Positions 7,128 to 16,973 are shown, counted from the first letter of the stretch. The stretch: DNA of 64,000 nucleotides from Streptomyces sp. BK239 (GCF_004217285.1 NZ_SHKS01000002.1:372001-436000); one strand, 5' to 3'. The notes: generated by a model from the letters alone, not told the origin. Numbers and translations are program-made.

Positions 7128-9475
7128 GTGCGCGGCAGTGGGCCGTGGACCTGGCCATGGGAGCCCGGTTCGCCGTCACCGGCGGCCGGGAGGGCTGGGT
7201 CCGCACTTCGCTGACGGCGGTCGGCGTCGGTCTCGGTGTGGCCCTGCTCCTGCTGTGCAGCGCGGTGCCCAACGTCCTCGCCGCCCGCGGCGAGGTGAAC
7301 GACGCCCGCTACGTCAACATCTTCGCCCCGAAGATCCCGCCCAAGGGCGACGACACCCTCCTGGTCGCGACCGCCGACACCACCTGGCGCGACGACGACA
7401 TCCTGGGCCGGCTGATCGAACCCGAGGGCGGGCGGGCGCCGCTGCCCCCGGGCGTCGACCGCTTTCCGGGCAAGGCCGAGATGCTGGTCTCCCCCGCGCT
7501 CAAGGACCTGCTGGAGTCGGACGACGCGAAACTGCTGCGGGAGCGGCTGCCCTACAAGATCACCGGCACCATCGGCGAGAGCGGGCTGGTCGGCTCGCAC
7601 GAGCTGGTCTACTACGCGGGCGGCTCGGGGCTGAAGCTCACGGATTCCACCCAGGTGACGCGGCTCAACCGGTTCGGCAAGCCGGAGGATCTGACAGCCC
7701 CCGAGAAGACCGACCCGGTGCTGCTGCTCATGGTCCTCGTCGTGTTCGTGGCGCTGCTGACGCCGGTCGCCGTGTTCATCGCCGCCGCCGTCCGCTTCGG
7801 CGGCGAACGCCGCGACCGCCGGCTCGCCGCGCTGCGCCTGGTCGGCTCCGACCGGGGGATGACCCGGCGGATCGCGGCGGGCGAAGCGCTCGCCGGGGCG
7901 CTGCTCGGCCTGGTCGTGGGCACCGGCTTCTTCCTGCTCAGCCGTCAGAAGCTCGGTACCGGCGAGCTGCTGGGCATGAGCGTCTGGCCCGGCTACCTCG
8001 ACCCCGCTCCCGCGCTCGCCGCGCTGGTCGCGGTGGCGGTGCCGGTCGCCGCCGTACTCGTCACGCTGCTCGCGATGCGCGGCGTGGTCGTCGAACCCCT
8101 CGGTGTCGTGCGCGCGGCCAAACAGCGCCGTCGCCGGCTGTGGTGGCGGCTGCTGCCACCGCTGGCCGGCCTCGGGATGCTCTACCCGATGATCGGCCAG
8201 GGCCACGAGAACGGGGAGTTCAACCAGTACCTCGTCATCGGCGGCGTCCTGATGCTGCTCATCGGCATCACCGCCCTGCTGCCCTGGGTGGTGGAGGCGG
8301 TCGTCGTCCGGCTCGGGAAGGGCTCACTGTCCTGGCAACTGGCCGTACGCCGCCTCCAGTTGAGCAGCGGCAGCGCCGCCCGCATGGTCAACGGCATCGC
8401 CGTGGCGGTGGCCGGGGCGATCGCGCTGCAGATGCTCTTCACGGGGACGCAGAGCCAGTACACCAAGAGCACCGGCCAGGACCCGAGCCGGGTCCAGATG
8501 CAGGTCGAGTTCAGCGGCCCCATACAACTGTCCGGCGTCGACAGCGAGTTCGCCGGTGCCAAGGGCGTACGGGCCGCGGTGGCCCTGGCCCGCGCCGAGT
8601 ACGGGGAAGCCCGTCGCGACCCCGAGTACGGCAACAGCATGACCGTGGCCACCTGTGCCGGACTGCGCGAGCTCGCCACCCTGCCCTCCTGCGAGGACGG
8701 CGACGTGTTCGTCACGCGAACGCGCAGCGGCTACGAGAACCCCGACAACTCCTCCGAACTCGCCCTGCTGAAGCCCGGCCGGCAGCTCTGGATCGACCCG
8801 TCGTACGACGGCGGCGACCACGGCGCCGAGGTGCCCTGGACCGTTCCGGCGAACCTTCGGGCGGTGGACGCTCGCAAGGACTCACTTCAGGACTACAACA
8901 GCGTGCTGGTCACCCCTGGCGCCCTGCCCCGCGCGGCCGCGCCCGCGGTGATCTCGGACGGCGTCTACCTGCGGCTGGACCCCTCGGTGCCGGACGCACG
9001 CGAGTACGTGCGTAACGTCGCCGCCCGCCTCGACCCGCTGGCGCAGACCTACGGCTGGTCGGCGTCCCAGCAGGACGCCAAGTACACCTCCATCCGCACC
9101 GGCCTGTTCGTGGGCTCCGCCTTCGTGCTGGCGCTGATCGGGGCGAGCCTGCTGGTCTCCCAGCTGGAACAGCTGCGTGAACGCAAGAAGCTGCTCTCCG
9201 CGCTGGTCGCCTTCGGCACCCGGCGCCGCACGCTGAGCCTGTCGGTGCTGTGGCAGACGGCCCTGCCGGTCGGACTCGGCCTCGCCCTGGCCACCTCCGT
9301 GGGCGTCACCCTCGGCTCGTTGCTGCTGAAGATGACCGACACGCCGGTGACCATGGACTGGGCGAGCGTGCTCACCATGACCGGCGTGGGCGCGGCCGTG
9401 GTCGGCGTGGTCACGCTGCTCAGCCTGCCGCCGTTGCTCCGCATGATGCGCCCGACGGGCCTGCGCACGGAGTAG
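7124..9475 (+). CDS. FtsX-like ABC permease
   Basis: 783 residues with a long two-block FtsX architecture: a first membrane segment near residues 28-52, a large extracytoplasmic domain, then membrane helices around 200-230, 245-270 and 290-315; a second block begins near 345 with another external domain (about 440-630) and three C-terminal helices. Duplicated FtsX permeases of this kind pair with the upstream ATPase in actinobacterial antimicrobial-peptide or lipid-handling exporters under PadR control. The substrate is not evident. A strong terminator follows. Confidence 0.92.
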   Translation: MSARQWAVDLAMGARFAVTGGREGWVRTSLTAVGVGLGVALLLLCSAVPNVLAARGEVNDARYVNIFAPKIPPKGDDTLLVATADTTWRDDDILGRLIEPEGGRAPLPPGVDRFPGKAEMLVSPALKDLLESDDAKLLRERLPYKITGTIGESGLVGSHELVYYAGGSGLKLTDSTQVTRLNRFGKPEDLTAPEKTDPVLLLMVLVVFVALLTPVAVFIAAAVRFGGERRDRRLAALRLVGSDRGMTRRIAAGEALAGALLGLVVGTGFFLLSRQKLGTGELLGMSVWPGYLDPAPALAALVAVAVPVAAVLVTLLAMRGVVVEPLGVVRAAKQRRRRLWWRLLPPLAGLGMLYPMIGQGHENGEFNQYLVIGGVLMLLIGITALLPWVVEAVVVRLGKGSLSWQLAVRRLQLSSGSAARMVNGIAVAVAGAIALQMLFTGTQSQYTKSTGQDPSRVQMQVEFSGPIQLSGVDSEFAGAKGVRAAVALARAEYGEARRDPEYGNSMTVATCAGLRELATLPSCEDGDVFVTRTRSGYENPDNSSELALLKPGRQLWIDPSYDGGDHGAEVPWTVPANLRAVDARKDSLQDYNSVLVTPGALPRAAAPAVISDGVYLRLDPSVPDAREYVRNVAARLDPLAQTYGWSASQQDAKYTSIRTGLFVGSAFVLALIGASLLVSQLEQLRERKKLLSALVAFGTRRRTLSLSVLWQTALPVGLGLALATSVGVTLGSLLLKMTDTPVTMDWASVLTMTGVGAAVVGVVTLLSLPPLLRMMRPTGLRTE

Positions 9476-9490
9476 CTCCGCGCGCTTCCC

Positions 9491-9525
9491 GAAGTGGGCT
9501 CCTCCGGCCAGGGGGAGCCCACTTC
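9491..9525. terminator. Bidirectional terminator
   Basis: A perfect 12-bp stem GAAGTGGGCTCC (9491-9502) / GGAGCCCACTTC (9514-9525) between the convergent permease and SWIM-protein genes. It can serve both transcripts. Confidence 0.85.
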
Positions 9526-9549
9526 TCTGCCCGGACGTGCCGTTTCTTC

Positions 9550-12123
9550 TCAGAAGTCGTCGGCGCCGTCCAGGCCGGTCAGGGCGCCGACCGGGTCGGG
9601 GTCGGGGGTGCCGCGCGGCCACCAGTCGTCGTGGCCCGGCTCGGATTCGTAGGCGTACCACAGGCCTTCGCGGCCGAAGCGGAGCTGGACATGACCGCGG
9701 GGGTGGGTGAGGTGGTTGCGCCAGGGACGGAAGGCGGGGAGGTCCGCGGCGAGGAGGAGGGGGCGGGCCCGGTCGAAGCGGCCGGCCGGCGGGTCCCAGG
9801 GCTCCTCCAGGACGGCGAGTCCGTCGATGCCGCCCTGGCGCCAGGCGGCGACCGCGCGGGCCAGTTCGGCCGGGGTGCGGCCGGCGGCGGTGGCCAGGGC
9901 GGAGTACAGGGAGCGGGTGGCGGCGGTGAGGCCGGAGCCGGGGCGGGCGGCGGCGAGCCGTACGGCGTCCTGCCAGAGCGTCAGTTCACCGACCTCGTCG
10001 CGGCCGGTGGCGAGCAGGGCGTGCGCGCGGGTGGCGGCGTCGGTGGCGAGCTGGTCCAGCGCGAAGGAGTCGGGGCCGCCGTCGGGGAGGGAAGGGTAGG
10101 CCGGGGGCTGCCCGGGGTGCGGCGGGACGGGCAACGGGGGCGGGATCGGCGTTAGTTGGCGTGCGGCCAGGGCGTCCGTGGCCCGGATGCCGGGCAGGGA
10201 TTCCGGTTCGCGCTCCTGGGCGGCGCGGGCCGCGCGGGTGGCGTTGCGGCGGGACAGCGCGTCGAGCAGCTCGCGTTCTCCCCGGCCGCGCAGGAGGAGC
10301 AGGACGAAGGGGTCGGCGTCCAGCAGGCGTGCCGTCTGGTAGCAGAGGGCGGCGGCGTGCTTGCAGGGGTGGCCGTGGTCGGGGCAACTGCACTGCGGGG
10401 CGAGGTCGCCGGGCTCGGGCAGCAACGGCACGCCGCAGTCGGCGAGGGACTCGGGCATCTCCTTGTCCAGCAGCGCCGCGATGTGCGCGGGGCTCTCCAC
10501 GGCGGCGTCCAGGAACCGCTCCCAGTCCTCGTCGCCGAGGGTGCGCAGTCTGACCTGCACGCGGTAGGGGCGGGGGCGGCTGCCCTGCACGTAGGCGAGG
10601 ACGAGGCCGGGGGTGACCGTGATGGCGTCCACATGCCCCTGCTCGGCGTAACCCCGCCCGCGCGCCAGCCGGTTGACGTCCAGCGCACCTTCTTCGAGCG
10701 CGCTCACCCAGGCGTTCCCCCACCAGCTCGCGGCGAACTCGTCGGCTGCGGCGGCGGGTTCGCCGCGATCGAGCCTCGGCGGGAAGGCGGGAAAGGTACG
10801 GCGGTGCTCACTGTCCCGGTTCGGGGCGGCCATGGAGCGGGGCGGGGAGGGGGGCGCTGACGGGGTCCGGGGATGGCCGGGGGTCGTGTGCGGGGCGGGG
10901 GCAGCCCGGTCGGCGCGGAGTTCCCGCACGGCGGGACGGGCGGCTCGGGGATCGGGCGCGTCACCGGCAGCGGCCTCGCCGTCGGGATTCCGCGCGGCGG
11001 GGTCACCGACTCCGGGAGCGGTCCCGGTGCCGGCTCCCCCCGTGCCGGGACGACCGGCTCCGGAAGCGGGCGCGTCACCGGCAGCGGCCTCGCCGCCGGG
11101 ATTCCGCGCGGCGGGGTCACCGACTCCGGGAGCGGTCCCGGTGCCGGCTCCCCCCGTGCCGGGACGACCGGCTCCGGAAGCGGGCGCGTCGCCGGGTTCC
11201 CACACGTCGAGGTGGCTTCCGGCTGCGGCCCCCGGCTCACCGGCGGCTTCCCCGCCGTCTGCGCGAGCGGTCCGGCGGAGGGAGGCATCGGCGAAGGGGG
11301 CGATGTCCTCGTGAACACCCCGGGGAGCGGGCTCGTCGCCCGGCGTCCCGGCGGCGGTACGGAGCCTGCCGACGGGGTCGTCACCCGGTCCCCCGGCGTC
11401 CGGACGCACGCCCCTGGGACCCGGCTCACCAGCCGTTTCCTCGACGTCGGCTCGGGCGCCCCGGCGCGGAGAGGCACCGGCGAAGGGTTCGGCACCCTCG
11501 CGAGGACCCCGTGGAGCGGCCTCGCGGCTCGGTGACCCGGTGGCGGAAGGCGGGAGCCGTCGGGCGGGCGCGCCGGTTTCATCAGCCGCGTCGGCCGCCT
11601 CCTGCCGCGACTTCGCCCGTGCCGCCCGGAGGGCCTCACGCGCGATGTCCCCGGGCCGTGCGCCGACCGCGCCGTGCGCCTCACGGCGTGCCTCGGCTGT
11701 AGGTGCCGCCGGAGAGGGTGCCGTCGGGGCACCCGCCTCCGTCGGGGCCTGCCCTGCACGGGGCGAGTCGGCCGGGGCGGCGCCGGCCGAACCCGGTGGC
11801 TGAGCGGCCCCGGGGCGGCGCAGCGCCGCGCGGGCGGCGTCGGCTGGACGCTCGCCGGACGACGTGCCCTGAGTCCTTCGCGGCCCCTCGGCCGTCGCGG
11901 GCCGTGCCGCGTCGCCCTCGACCGGCGTCGTCCGTGCCCGGGCGGCGCGCAGGGCGCGGCGGGCCTCGTCGGCGGGACGGGGCTCGGTCTGATCACGCGG
12001 GGGCGTCGGCTCCACCGCTGTCCGGGCGGCGGTGTCCGGCGGCTCGGGAGCCTCGCTCTCCGCCGCCCCGGGCGGGGCGTCGTCCGGCGAAGGGGCGGGC
12101 TCAGGGAGCGGGTGGTGTCGCAT
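9550..12123 (-). CDS. SWIM zinc-finger protein with long disordered N-terminus
   Basis: 857 residues. The first ~480 are low-complexity Ala/Pro/Gly/Arg with repeated AGRPGTGGAGTGTAPGV units; the second half is the conserved domain with the SWIM motif CSCPDHGHPCKH (CxCx6CxH, near residue 578), known to bind nucleic acid or partner proteins. The ATG at 12121-12123 overlaps the helicase stop by ATGA, so the two proteins are made together; the SNF2-SWIM pair recurs in actinobacteria (recalled). The role is probably DNA repair or chromatin-like remodelling. The long N-terminus contains a near-perfect tandem duplication. Confidence 0.9.
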   Translation of the reverse strand: MRHHPLPEPAPSPDDAPPGAAESEAPEPPDTAARTAVEPTPPRDQTEPRPADEARRALRAARARTTPVEGDAARPATAEGPRRTQGTSSGERPADAARAALRRPGAAQPPGSAGAAPADSPRAGQAPTEAGAPTAPSPAAPTAEARREAHGAVGARPGDIAREALRAARAKSRQEAADAADETGAPARRLPPSATGSPSREAAPRGPREGAEPFAGASPRRGARADVEETAGEPGPRGVRPDAGGPGDDPVGRLRTAAGTPGDEPAPRGVHEDIAPFADASLRRTARADGGEAAGEPGAAAGSHLDVWEPGDAPASGAGRPGTGGAGTGTAPGVGDPAARNPGGEAAAGDAPASGAGRPGTGGAGTGTAPGVGDPAARNPDGEAAAGDAPDPRAARPAVRELRADRAAPAPHTTPGHPRTPSAPPSPPRSMAAPNRDSEHRRTFPAFPPRLDRGEPAAAADEFAASWWGNAWVSALEEGALDVNRLARGRGYAEQGHVDAITVTPGLVLAYVQGSRPRPYRVQVRLRTLGDEDWERFLDAAVESPAHIAALLDKEMPESLADCGVPLLPEPGDLAPQCSCPDHGHPCKHAAALCYQTARLLDADPFVLLLLRGRGERELLDALSRRNATRAARAAQEREPESLPGIRATDALAARQLTPIPPPLPVPPHPGQPPAYPSLPDGGPDSFALDQLATDAATRAHALLATGRDEVGELTLWQDAVRLAAARPGSGLTAATRSLYSALATAAGRTPAELARAVAAWRQGGIDGLAVLEEPWDPPAGRFDRARPLLLAADLPAFRPWRNHLTHPRGHVQLRFGREGLWYAYESEPGHDDWWPRGTPDPDPVGALTGLDGADDF
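10957..11184. repeat. Two-copy 114-bp in-frame tandem duplication
   Basis: Positions 10957-11070 and 11071-11184 are identical except T10982 versus C11096. A third copy starts at 11185 (CGCGTC) but diverges within 12 bp. The 114-bp period is 38 codons, so the SWIM protein gains 38 residues (about residues 313-389 hold both copies). One difference in 114 bases implies a very recent event. Confidence 0.93.
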
Positions 12124-15083
12124 CACGCCTCCCTTCGGAGGCTGACCAGGTCGGCGAGTTCGGTATTGGTCAGTTCGGTGAGGGACGATTCGCCGGAGCC
12201 CAGGATGGCTTCGGCGAGGGCTCGTTTGCTCTGGAGCATCTCGGCGATGCGGTCCTCGACCGTGCCCTCCGTGATGAGGCGGTGGACCTGCACCGGCTGG
12301 GTCTGGCCGATGCGGTAGGCGCGGTCGGTGGCCTGCTCCTCGACGGCCGGGTTCCACCAGCGGTCGAAGTGGACGACGTGGCCCGCGCGCGTGAGGTTCA
12401 GGCCGGTGCCGGCGGCCTTGAGGGAGAGGACGAGGACAGGCGTCGCCCCGCTCTGGAAGCGGTCGACCATGCGCTCGCGCTCGGGCACCGGGGTCCCGCC
12501 GTGCAGGAGGTCGACGGGGACCGCGCGGTCGGCGAGGTGGGCGGTGATCAGGCGGGCCATGCCGACGTACTGGGTGAAGACGAGGGCGGAGCCGTCCTCG
12601 GCGAGCAGGGTGTCGAGCAGTTCGTCCAGGAGGGCGAGTTTGCCGGAGCGGGAGGCGAGGCCGTCACCGGCGCCGGGGGCCGCCTCCTTGAGGTAGAGCG
12701 CCGGGTGGTCGCAGATCTGCTTGAGCGCGCCCAGGAGCTTGAGGACCAGCCCGCGCCGTGCGATGCCCTGCGAGGTCTCGATGGCGAGCATCGACTCGCG
12801 CACCACCGCCTCGTACAGGGCGGCCTGTTCACGGGTGAGGGGCACTGGGTGGTCGGTCTCGGTCTTGGGCGGCAGTTCGGGCACGATGCCGGGGTCGGAC
12901 TTCTTGCGGCGCAGGAGGAACGGGCGGACCAGGCGGGCCAGCCGCTCCACCGCCTCCTCGTCCTCGCCGTTCTCCACCGCGCGCGCGTGCCGGGCGCGGA
13001 AGGCCTTCAGCGGGCCGAGGAGGCCGGGGGTGGTCCAGTCGAGCAGGGCCCACAGCTCGGAGAGGTTGTTCTCGACGGGTGTGCCGGTGAGGGCCACGCG
13101 CGCGGGGGTGGGGATGGTGCGCAAGGCCTTCGCGGTGGCCGAGAAGGGATTCTTGACGTGCTGGGCCTCGTCCGCGACGACCATGCCCCAGGTCTGCCGG
13201 GCCAGGTCGGCGGCGGCCGAGCGCATCGTGCCGTACGTGGTGAGGACGAAGCCGTCGGCCAGGTCGTCCAGGGTGCGGTCGGGGCCGTGGAAGCGGCGGA
13301 CGGGGACGCCGGGGGCGAAGCGGGTGATCTCGCGCTGCCAGTTGCCCAGGAGGGAGGCCGGGCAGACCACCAGGGTGGGTTTGCCGCAGGCCCGCTTCAG
13401 GTGCAGGGCGATGAGGGTGATCGTCTTGCCGAGGCCCATGTCGTCGGCGAGGCAGCCGCCGAGGCCGAGCGAGGTCATGAGGTCGAGCCAGGCCAGGCCG
13501 CGCAGCTGGTAGTCCCGGAGGGTGGCGCGCAGGCCGGGGGGCGGATCGGCGGGCCGTACGCCCGCGGTGAGACGGTCGCGCAGGGCGGCCAGGGCGCCGA
13601 CGGGGACGGCTTCGACGGTCTCGCCGTCGACGTCCGCGGTGCCGGTGAGGGCGACGGACAGGGCGTCCACCGGGTCCAGGAGACCCAGTTCGCGTTTGCG
13701 GGCCTTGCGGACGAGGGCGGGGTCGACGAGCACCCACTGGTCGCGCAGGCGGACGACGGGCCGGTGCGCCTCGGCCAGCGTGTCCATCTCGGCCTCACTG
13801 AGCGGGTCGCCGCCGAGTGCCAACTGCCAGCGGAAGCTGAGCAGTTGCTCGCTCTCGAAGAAGCCGGTGCCGTCGGTCGCGGAGCCCGGCGCGGGCCGGA
13901 CGACGGCGGTGGCGCTGAGGTCCAGGGCGAGGTCGCGGGGCCAGTGGACGGCGACGCCGGCCGCGGCGAGGCGGGTCGCGGCCACGCCGAGCAGGTCGTT
14001 CACCTCGTCCTCGGACAGGGCCAGGACGTCGGGCGTCTCCTGCTCGGCGAGCCGGGCGAGCGGCGGCCAGACACGGGCCGCGCGGCGTACGGCGAGGGCC
14101 GCGTCCACGCGGGCGCGTGCGCCGAAGGCGGTGTCCGCCTCGCCCGCCCACAGGACCGCCGCGTCCGTCACCAGGGTCGGGTCGGCGAGGCTGTGCACCT
14201 GCACGACGGCGGCGCCCGCGCGGCGCGCGTCCCCGCCGTCGTCGAACAGGTCGGACGCCGACAGGTCGAGCCGGAGCGAGATCCGCACGCCCGCGTCCAT
14301 GCCGGCGGCGACCTCGGCGGCCCAGTCGTGGGCGTCGGGAAGCCGCTGCGGCCGGCGGTCGGCGAAGGGCTTCCCGGAGGCGTGGGGCGCGGCGGGCGTG
14401 CGGGGCAGGGTGTCCGCGACGGCGTCCAGGAAGGACCGCATCAGGGCCTCGGGGCGGGGCAACCGGATCGGGCCGGAGCCGGGGAGCGGGACCGCGTGGC
14501 CCTCGTACGGCAGCGCGGCGGCGACGGCGCGCAGGTGGGCGATGTCCTCCGGGTCGAGCGGCCCGGCACGCCAGGCGTCGTGGCCGTCGGGGGTGAGGCC
14601 GGGCAGCAGGCGGCCGCGGGCGGTGAGCCGCAGCGCGTGCAGCGCGGCCGCGCCCCAGCAGGCCGTGGCGAGGTGGGCGGCGGGGTCGCGGCGGGCGCGC
14701 ACCAGGAGCGGGAGCGCGGTGTCCAGGGGCAGCGTCAGCGCGGGGACCTGCCGTCGGCGGACGGAGGACCCGTGCCGGCGTACGACGGTCAGGTCGGTGA
14801 GGTCGGCTTGCGGCGGGGCGGGCAGCGGGCCGTCGTCCGGGTCCCAGAAGGCGACGCGGCCATCGCGCGGGAGGGGCGCGGGCAGGAAGACGGCGGCGAG
14901 GTTCGGGCCGAGCGGCTCCGGGGACCGCCCGGCGGGCACCGCCGAGGTCACGTGTCCCGCTCGCCCCGCGGCAGCCCCGGCCGACGGCTCCCCCGCCGTC
15001 CGCCTCGCGAAAGCCCCCGTCGAGGTCGCCCGCGCCGCGGCCCTTGTCACTGAGGTCGCCCCCGTCGTGGCCATGTCGTTCAT
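12123..15083 (-). CDS. SNF2-family DEAD/DEAH helicase
   Basis: 986 residues. An N-terminal bacterial SNF2-associated region (about 100-500) is followed by the SNF2 ATPase: motif I DDMGLGKTI (near residue 545), motif II DEAQHVKN (near 634), ALTGTPVENN, and the C-terminal lobe with VLSLKAAGTGLNLT and RAYRIGQTQPVQVHR. Such enzymes translocate on double-stranded DNA and remodel protein-DNA complexes. It is translationally coupled to the SWIM gene downstream. The ATG at 15083 is used; a second ATG three codons later is possible. Confidence 0.94.
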   Translation of the reverse strand: MNDMATTGATSVTRAAARATSTGAFARRTAGEPSAGAAAGRAGHVTSAVPAGRSPEPLGPNLAAVFLPAPLPRDGRVAFWDPDDGPLPAPPQADLTDLTVVRRHGSSVRRRQVPALTLPLDTALPLLVRARRDPAAHLATACWGAAALHALRLTARGRLLPGLTPDGHDAWRAGPLDPEDIAHLRAVAAALPYEGHAVPLPGSGPIRLPRPEALMRSFLDAVADTLPRTPAAPHASGKPFADRRPQRLPDAHDWAAEVAAGMDAGVRISLRLDLSASDLFDDGGDARRAGAAVVQVHSLADPTLVTDAAVLWAGEADTAFGARARVDAALAVRRAARVWPPLARLAEQETPDVLALSEDEVNDLLGVAATRLAAAGVAVHWPRDLALDLSATAVVRPAPGSATDGTGFFESEQLLSFRWQLALGGDPLSEAEMDTLAEAHRPVVRLRDQWVLVDPALVRKARKRELGLLDPVDALSVALTGTADVDGETVEAVPVGALAALRDRLTAGVRPADPPPGLRATLRDYQLRGLAWLDLMTSLGLGGCLADDMGLGKTITLIALHLKRACGKPTLVVCPASLLGNWQREITRFAPGVPVRRFHGPDRTLDDLADGFVLTTYGTMRSAAADLARQTWGMVVADEAQHVKNPFSATAKALRTIPTPARVALTGTPVENNLSELWALLDWTTPGLLGPLKAFRARHARAVENGEDEEAVERLARLVRPFLLRRKKSDPGIVPELPPKTETDHPVPLTREQAALYEAVVRESMLAIETSQGIARRGLVLKLLGALKQICDHPALYLKEAAPGAGDGLASRSGKLALLDELLDTLLAEDGSALVFTQYVGMARLITAHLADRAVPVDLLHGGTPVPERERMVDRFQSGATPVLVLSLKAAGTGLNLTRAGHVVHFDRWWNPAVEEQATDRAYRIGQTQPVQVHRLITEGTVEDRIAEMLQSKRALAEAILGSGESSLTELTNTELADLVSLRREA

Positions 15084-15222
15084 CCCGCTTGTTCACCTCC
15101 CGCCCGTGTGCGGACCCGGTCGTCGATCAGTCGCCTTCGACTCTACGGGCGGGGTCTGACAATCGGCTCCGGCAGCCGTCGGGACGGCCCGGGAGCAGGG
15201 CGGGACAGTGCGGGCGCGGTCG

Positions 15223-15825
15223 CTAGGGGACCGTGCGGGAGACGACGTACACCAGAGGGTAGCCGGGGTTCCCGGTGTTGACCACGACGTCCAGGGTGGG
15301 CCGCGGGTTCTTCTGCTCGTGGACGAAGCCGAAGTAGTTCCCGGGGCGGGAGCCCGGGCCGGAGAACTTCCAGCCGCTGACGCCCTGGTCCCGCTCGCTG
15401 ATCGTGATGTCGCCCTTCGCCAGGACGGACCGGTTCACGCCCAGGTCCTTCAGGAAGGTGTCCAGACCTGCCTGAGTGGTCTGGAACTGCACGTAGAGGC
15501 GGCTGGTCTTCCAGTTGTTCGTCTCGTAGTACGCGACGTTGTTCGAGGGGTCCGGCACCGGCACCTGGTAGAGGCGGAGCTGGATGCCGGACGGCCAGCC
15601 CTTGGTCAGACCGGTGGCCGAGTACTTGGCCTCCTTGTCCTTGCCGCTGTCGCGGCTCTGGTTCGCGGAGATCACCAGGTAGCCGGCCGGGACGCCGATG
15701 AGGAGCACGATGATCAGCAGGGTGAGCGCCCTGCGCCGGATCATGCGCCCCCTGGGCTCCGGCGGGCGGGAGGGCGGGGCGGGCTCGTCGGCCGGCGGGG
15801 CCTGGTGGGGCAGGGAGGCCGTCAT
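15223..15825 (-). CDS. Single-pass membrane-anchored protein, unknown function
   Basis: 200 residues: a Pro-rich cytoplasmic head (1-28), one membrane helix (about 29-52, RALTLLIIVLLIGVPAGYLV) and an extracytoplasmic domain of about 145 residues with no cysteine. The domain pattern (KGWPSGIQLRLYQVPVP ... NNWKTSRLYVQFQTT ... GNYFGFVHEQ) is not one I can assign. It overlaps the ROK kinase gene by ATGA, so the two are co-translated, which hints at a sugar-related or envelope-related role. Confidence 0.8.
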   Translation of the reverse strand: MTASLPHQAPPADEPAPPSRPPEPRGRMIRRRALTLLIIVLLIGVPAGYLVISANQSRDSGKDKEAKYSATGLTKGWPSGIQLRLYQVPVPDPSNNVAYYETNNWKTSRLYVQFQTTQAGLDTFLKDLGVNRSVLAKGDITISERDQGVSGWKFSGPGSRPGNYFGFVHEQKNPRPTLDVVVNTGNPGYPLVYVVSRTVP

Positions 15826-16973
15826 GCGGTGTCCCGGGCCGCCCTGCGGGCCGCCTCAGCGAACCGCTCGATGCGCTCGTACCGCTCCACCCGGCGGCGC
15901 TTGGCGCGCCGGAAGCGGCGGGCGACCAGCCGGGCGAGGTCGGCCGCGCCGACCATGCCGGCCTCGGGGCCGAGCTGGGCGCGCACGATCCGGGCCTCGG
16001 GGCGGTAGCCGCGGCCGGTGAGGTGCCGTTTGAAGGCGTCGCGCGCGGGGCCGATCAGGAGGTCGTCGGCGGCCGAGACGCCGCCGCCGATCACGAAGCA
16101 GGACGGGTCGAGGGCGGCGGCGAGGTTGGCGATGCCGACGCCGAGCCACTGGCCGATGTCCTGGAGCAGCTCGATGCACATCGCGTCACCCTCGCGGGCC
16201 AGCTCGGTGATCATCGGGCCGGTGATGTCGCCGATGCTGCCCTTGACGTGCTCGATGATCCCGTACGCCACCGGGGAGTCCGCCGCGGCCAGCTCGCGGG
16301 CCTCCCTGACCAGCGCGTTGCCCGAGCTGTACTGCTCCCAGCAGCCGCGGTTGCCGCACGGGCAGCGGTGGCCGCCGGGGACGACCTGCATATGGCCGAA
16401 CTCGCCGGCGACGCCGTACTTGCCGCGCTTGACCTGGCCGTCCTCCAGGATCGCGCCGCCGATGCCGGTGCCCAGCGTGATCATGACGAGGTGGTCCTCG
16501 CCGCGCCCCGCGCCGAAGCGCCACTCGGCCCAGGCGGCGGTGTTGGCGTCGTTGTCGACGAGGACGGGGACCGACAGCCGGCCGGAGAGGCGGTCGCGCA
16601 GCGGCTCGTTGCGCCAGGACAGGTGGGGGGCGAACAGGACGCGGTTGCGGTCGGCGTCGACCCAGCCGGCCGCGCCGATGCCGACGGCGTGCACGTCGTG
16701 CCGGTCGGACAGGTCCAGGACCAACTCGGCGATCGTGTCCTCGACGACCTTCGGGCTCTTGGACTTGTCCGGGGTCTCCGTGCGGACCTTCTCCAGGATG
16801 TTGCCGTCGGCGTCCACGACGCCCGCCATGACCTTGGTGCCGCCGATGTCGATGCCCACGGTGGGCACACGGGGCGCGGTCAGGTGTGAGCGGCGCTCGC
16901 GGGTGCCCACGGTGCGCAGGGCGGGGGCGCGACGGGAGCCGATGGGGGCGGTGAAGGTGCCGTAGGTGCTCAT
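15822..16973 (-). CDS. ROK-family sugar kinase (glucokinase-like)
   Basis: 383 residues. After a 45-residue variable leader comes the ATP-binding phosphate motif VGIDIGGTKVMAGVVD, later LVMITLGTGIGGAI, and the ROK zinc signature CPCGNRGCWE (CxCGxxGCxE). There is no N-terminal winged helix, so this is a kinase rather than a ROK repressor. It would phosphorylate glucose or a related hexose in the cytoplasm. The ATG at 16973 starts the conserved family beginning. A TTGTCCGGACAA palindrome lies about 155 bp upstream and recurs before the dehydrogenase, suggesting control by the adjacent GntR protein. Confidence 0.9.
   Translation of the reverse strand: MSTYGTFTAPIGSRRAPALRTVGTRERRSHLTAPRVPTVGIDIGGTKVMAGVVDADGNILEKVRTETPDKSKSPKVVEDTIAELVLDLSDRHDVHAVGIGAAGWVDADRNRVLFAPHLSWRNEPLRDRLSGRLSVPVLVDNDANTAAWAEWRFGAGRGEDHLVMITLGTGIGGAILEDGQVKRGKYGVAGEFGHMQVVPGGHRCPCGNRGCWEQYSSGNALVREARELAAADSPVAYGIIEHVKGSIGDITGPMITELAREGDAMCIELLQDIGQWLGVGIANLAAALDPSCFVIGGGVSAADDLLIGPARDAFKRHLTGRGYRPEARIVRAQLGPEAGMVGAADLARLVARRFRRAKRRRVERYERIERFAEAARRAARDTA

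Noticed and set aside
7138-9015. 625-codon frame inside the FtsX gene
   Set aside because: Arg/Gly/Pro-rich alternate frame of a gene with clear permease features.
11703-15053. 1116-codon open frame on the plus strand
   Set aside because: Antisense to the SNF2 helicase in the high-GC shadow frame; composition is Gly/Arg/Val-rich without any domain.
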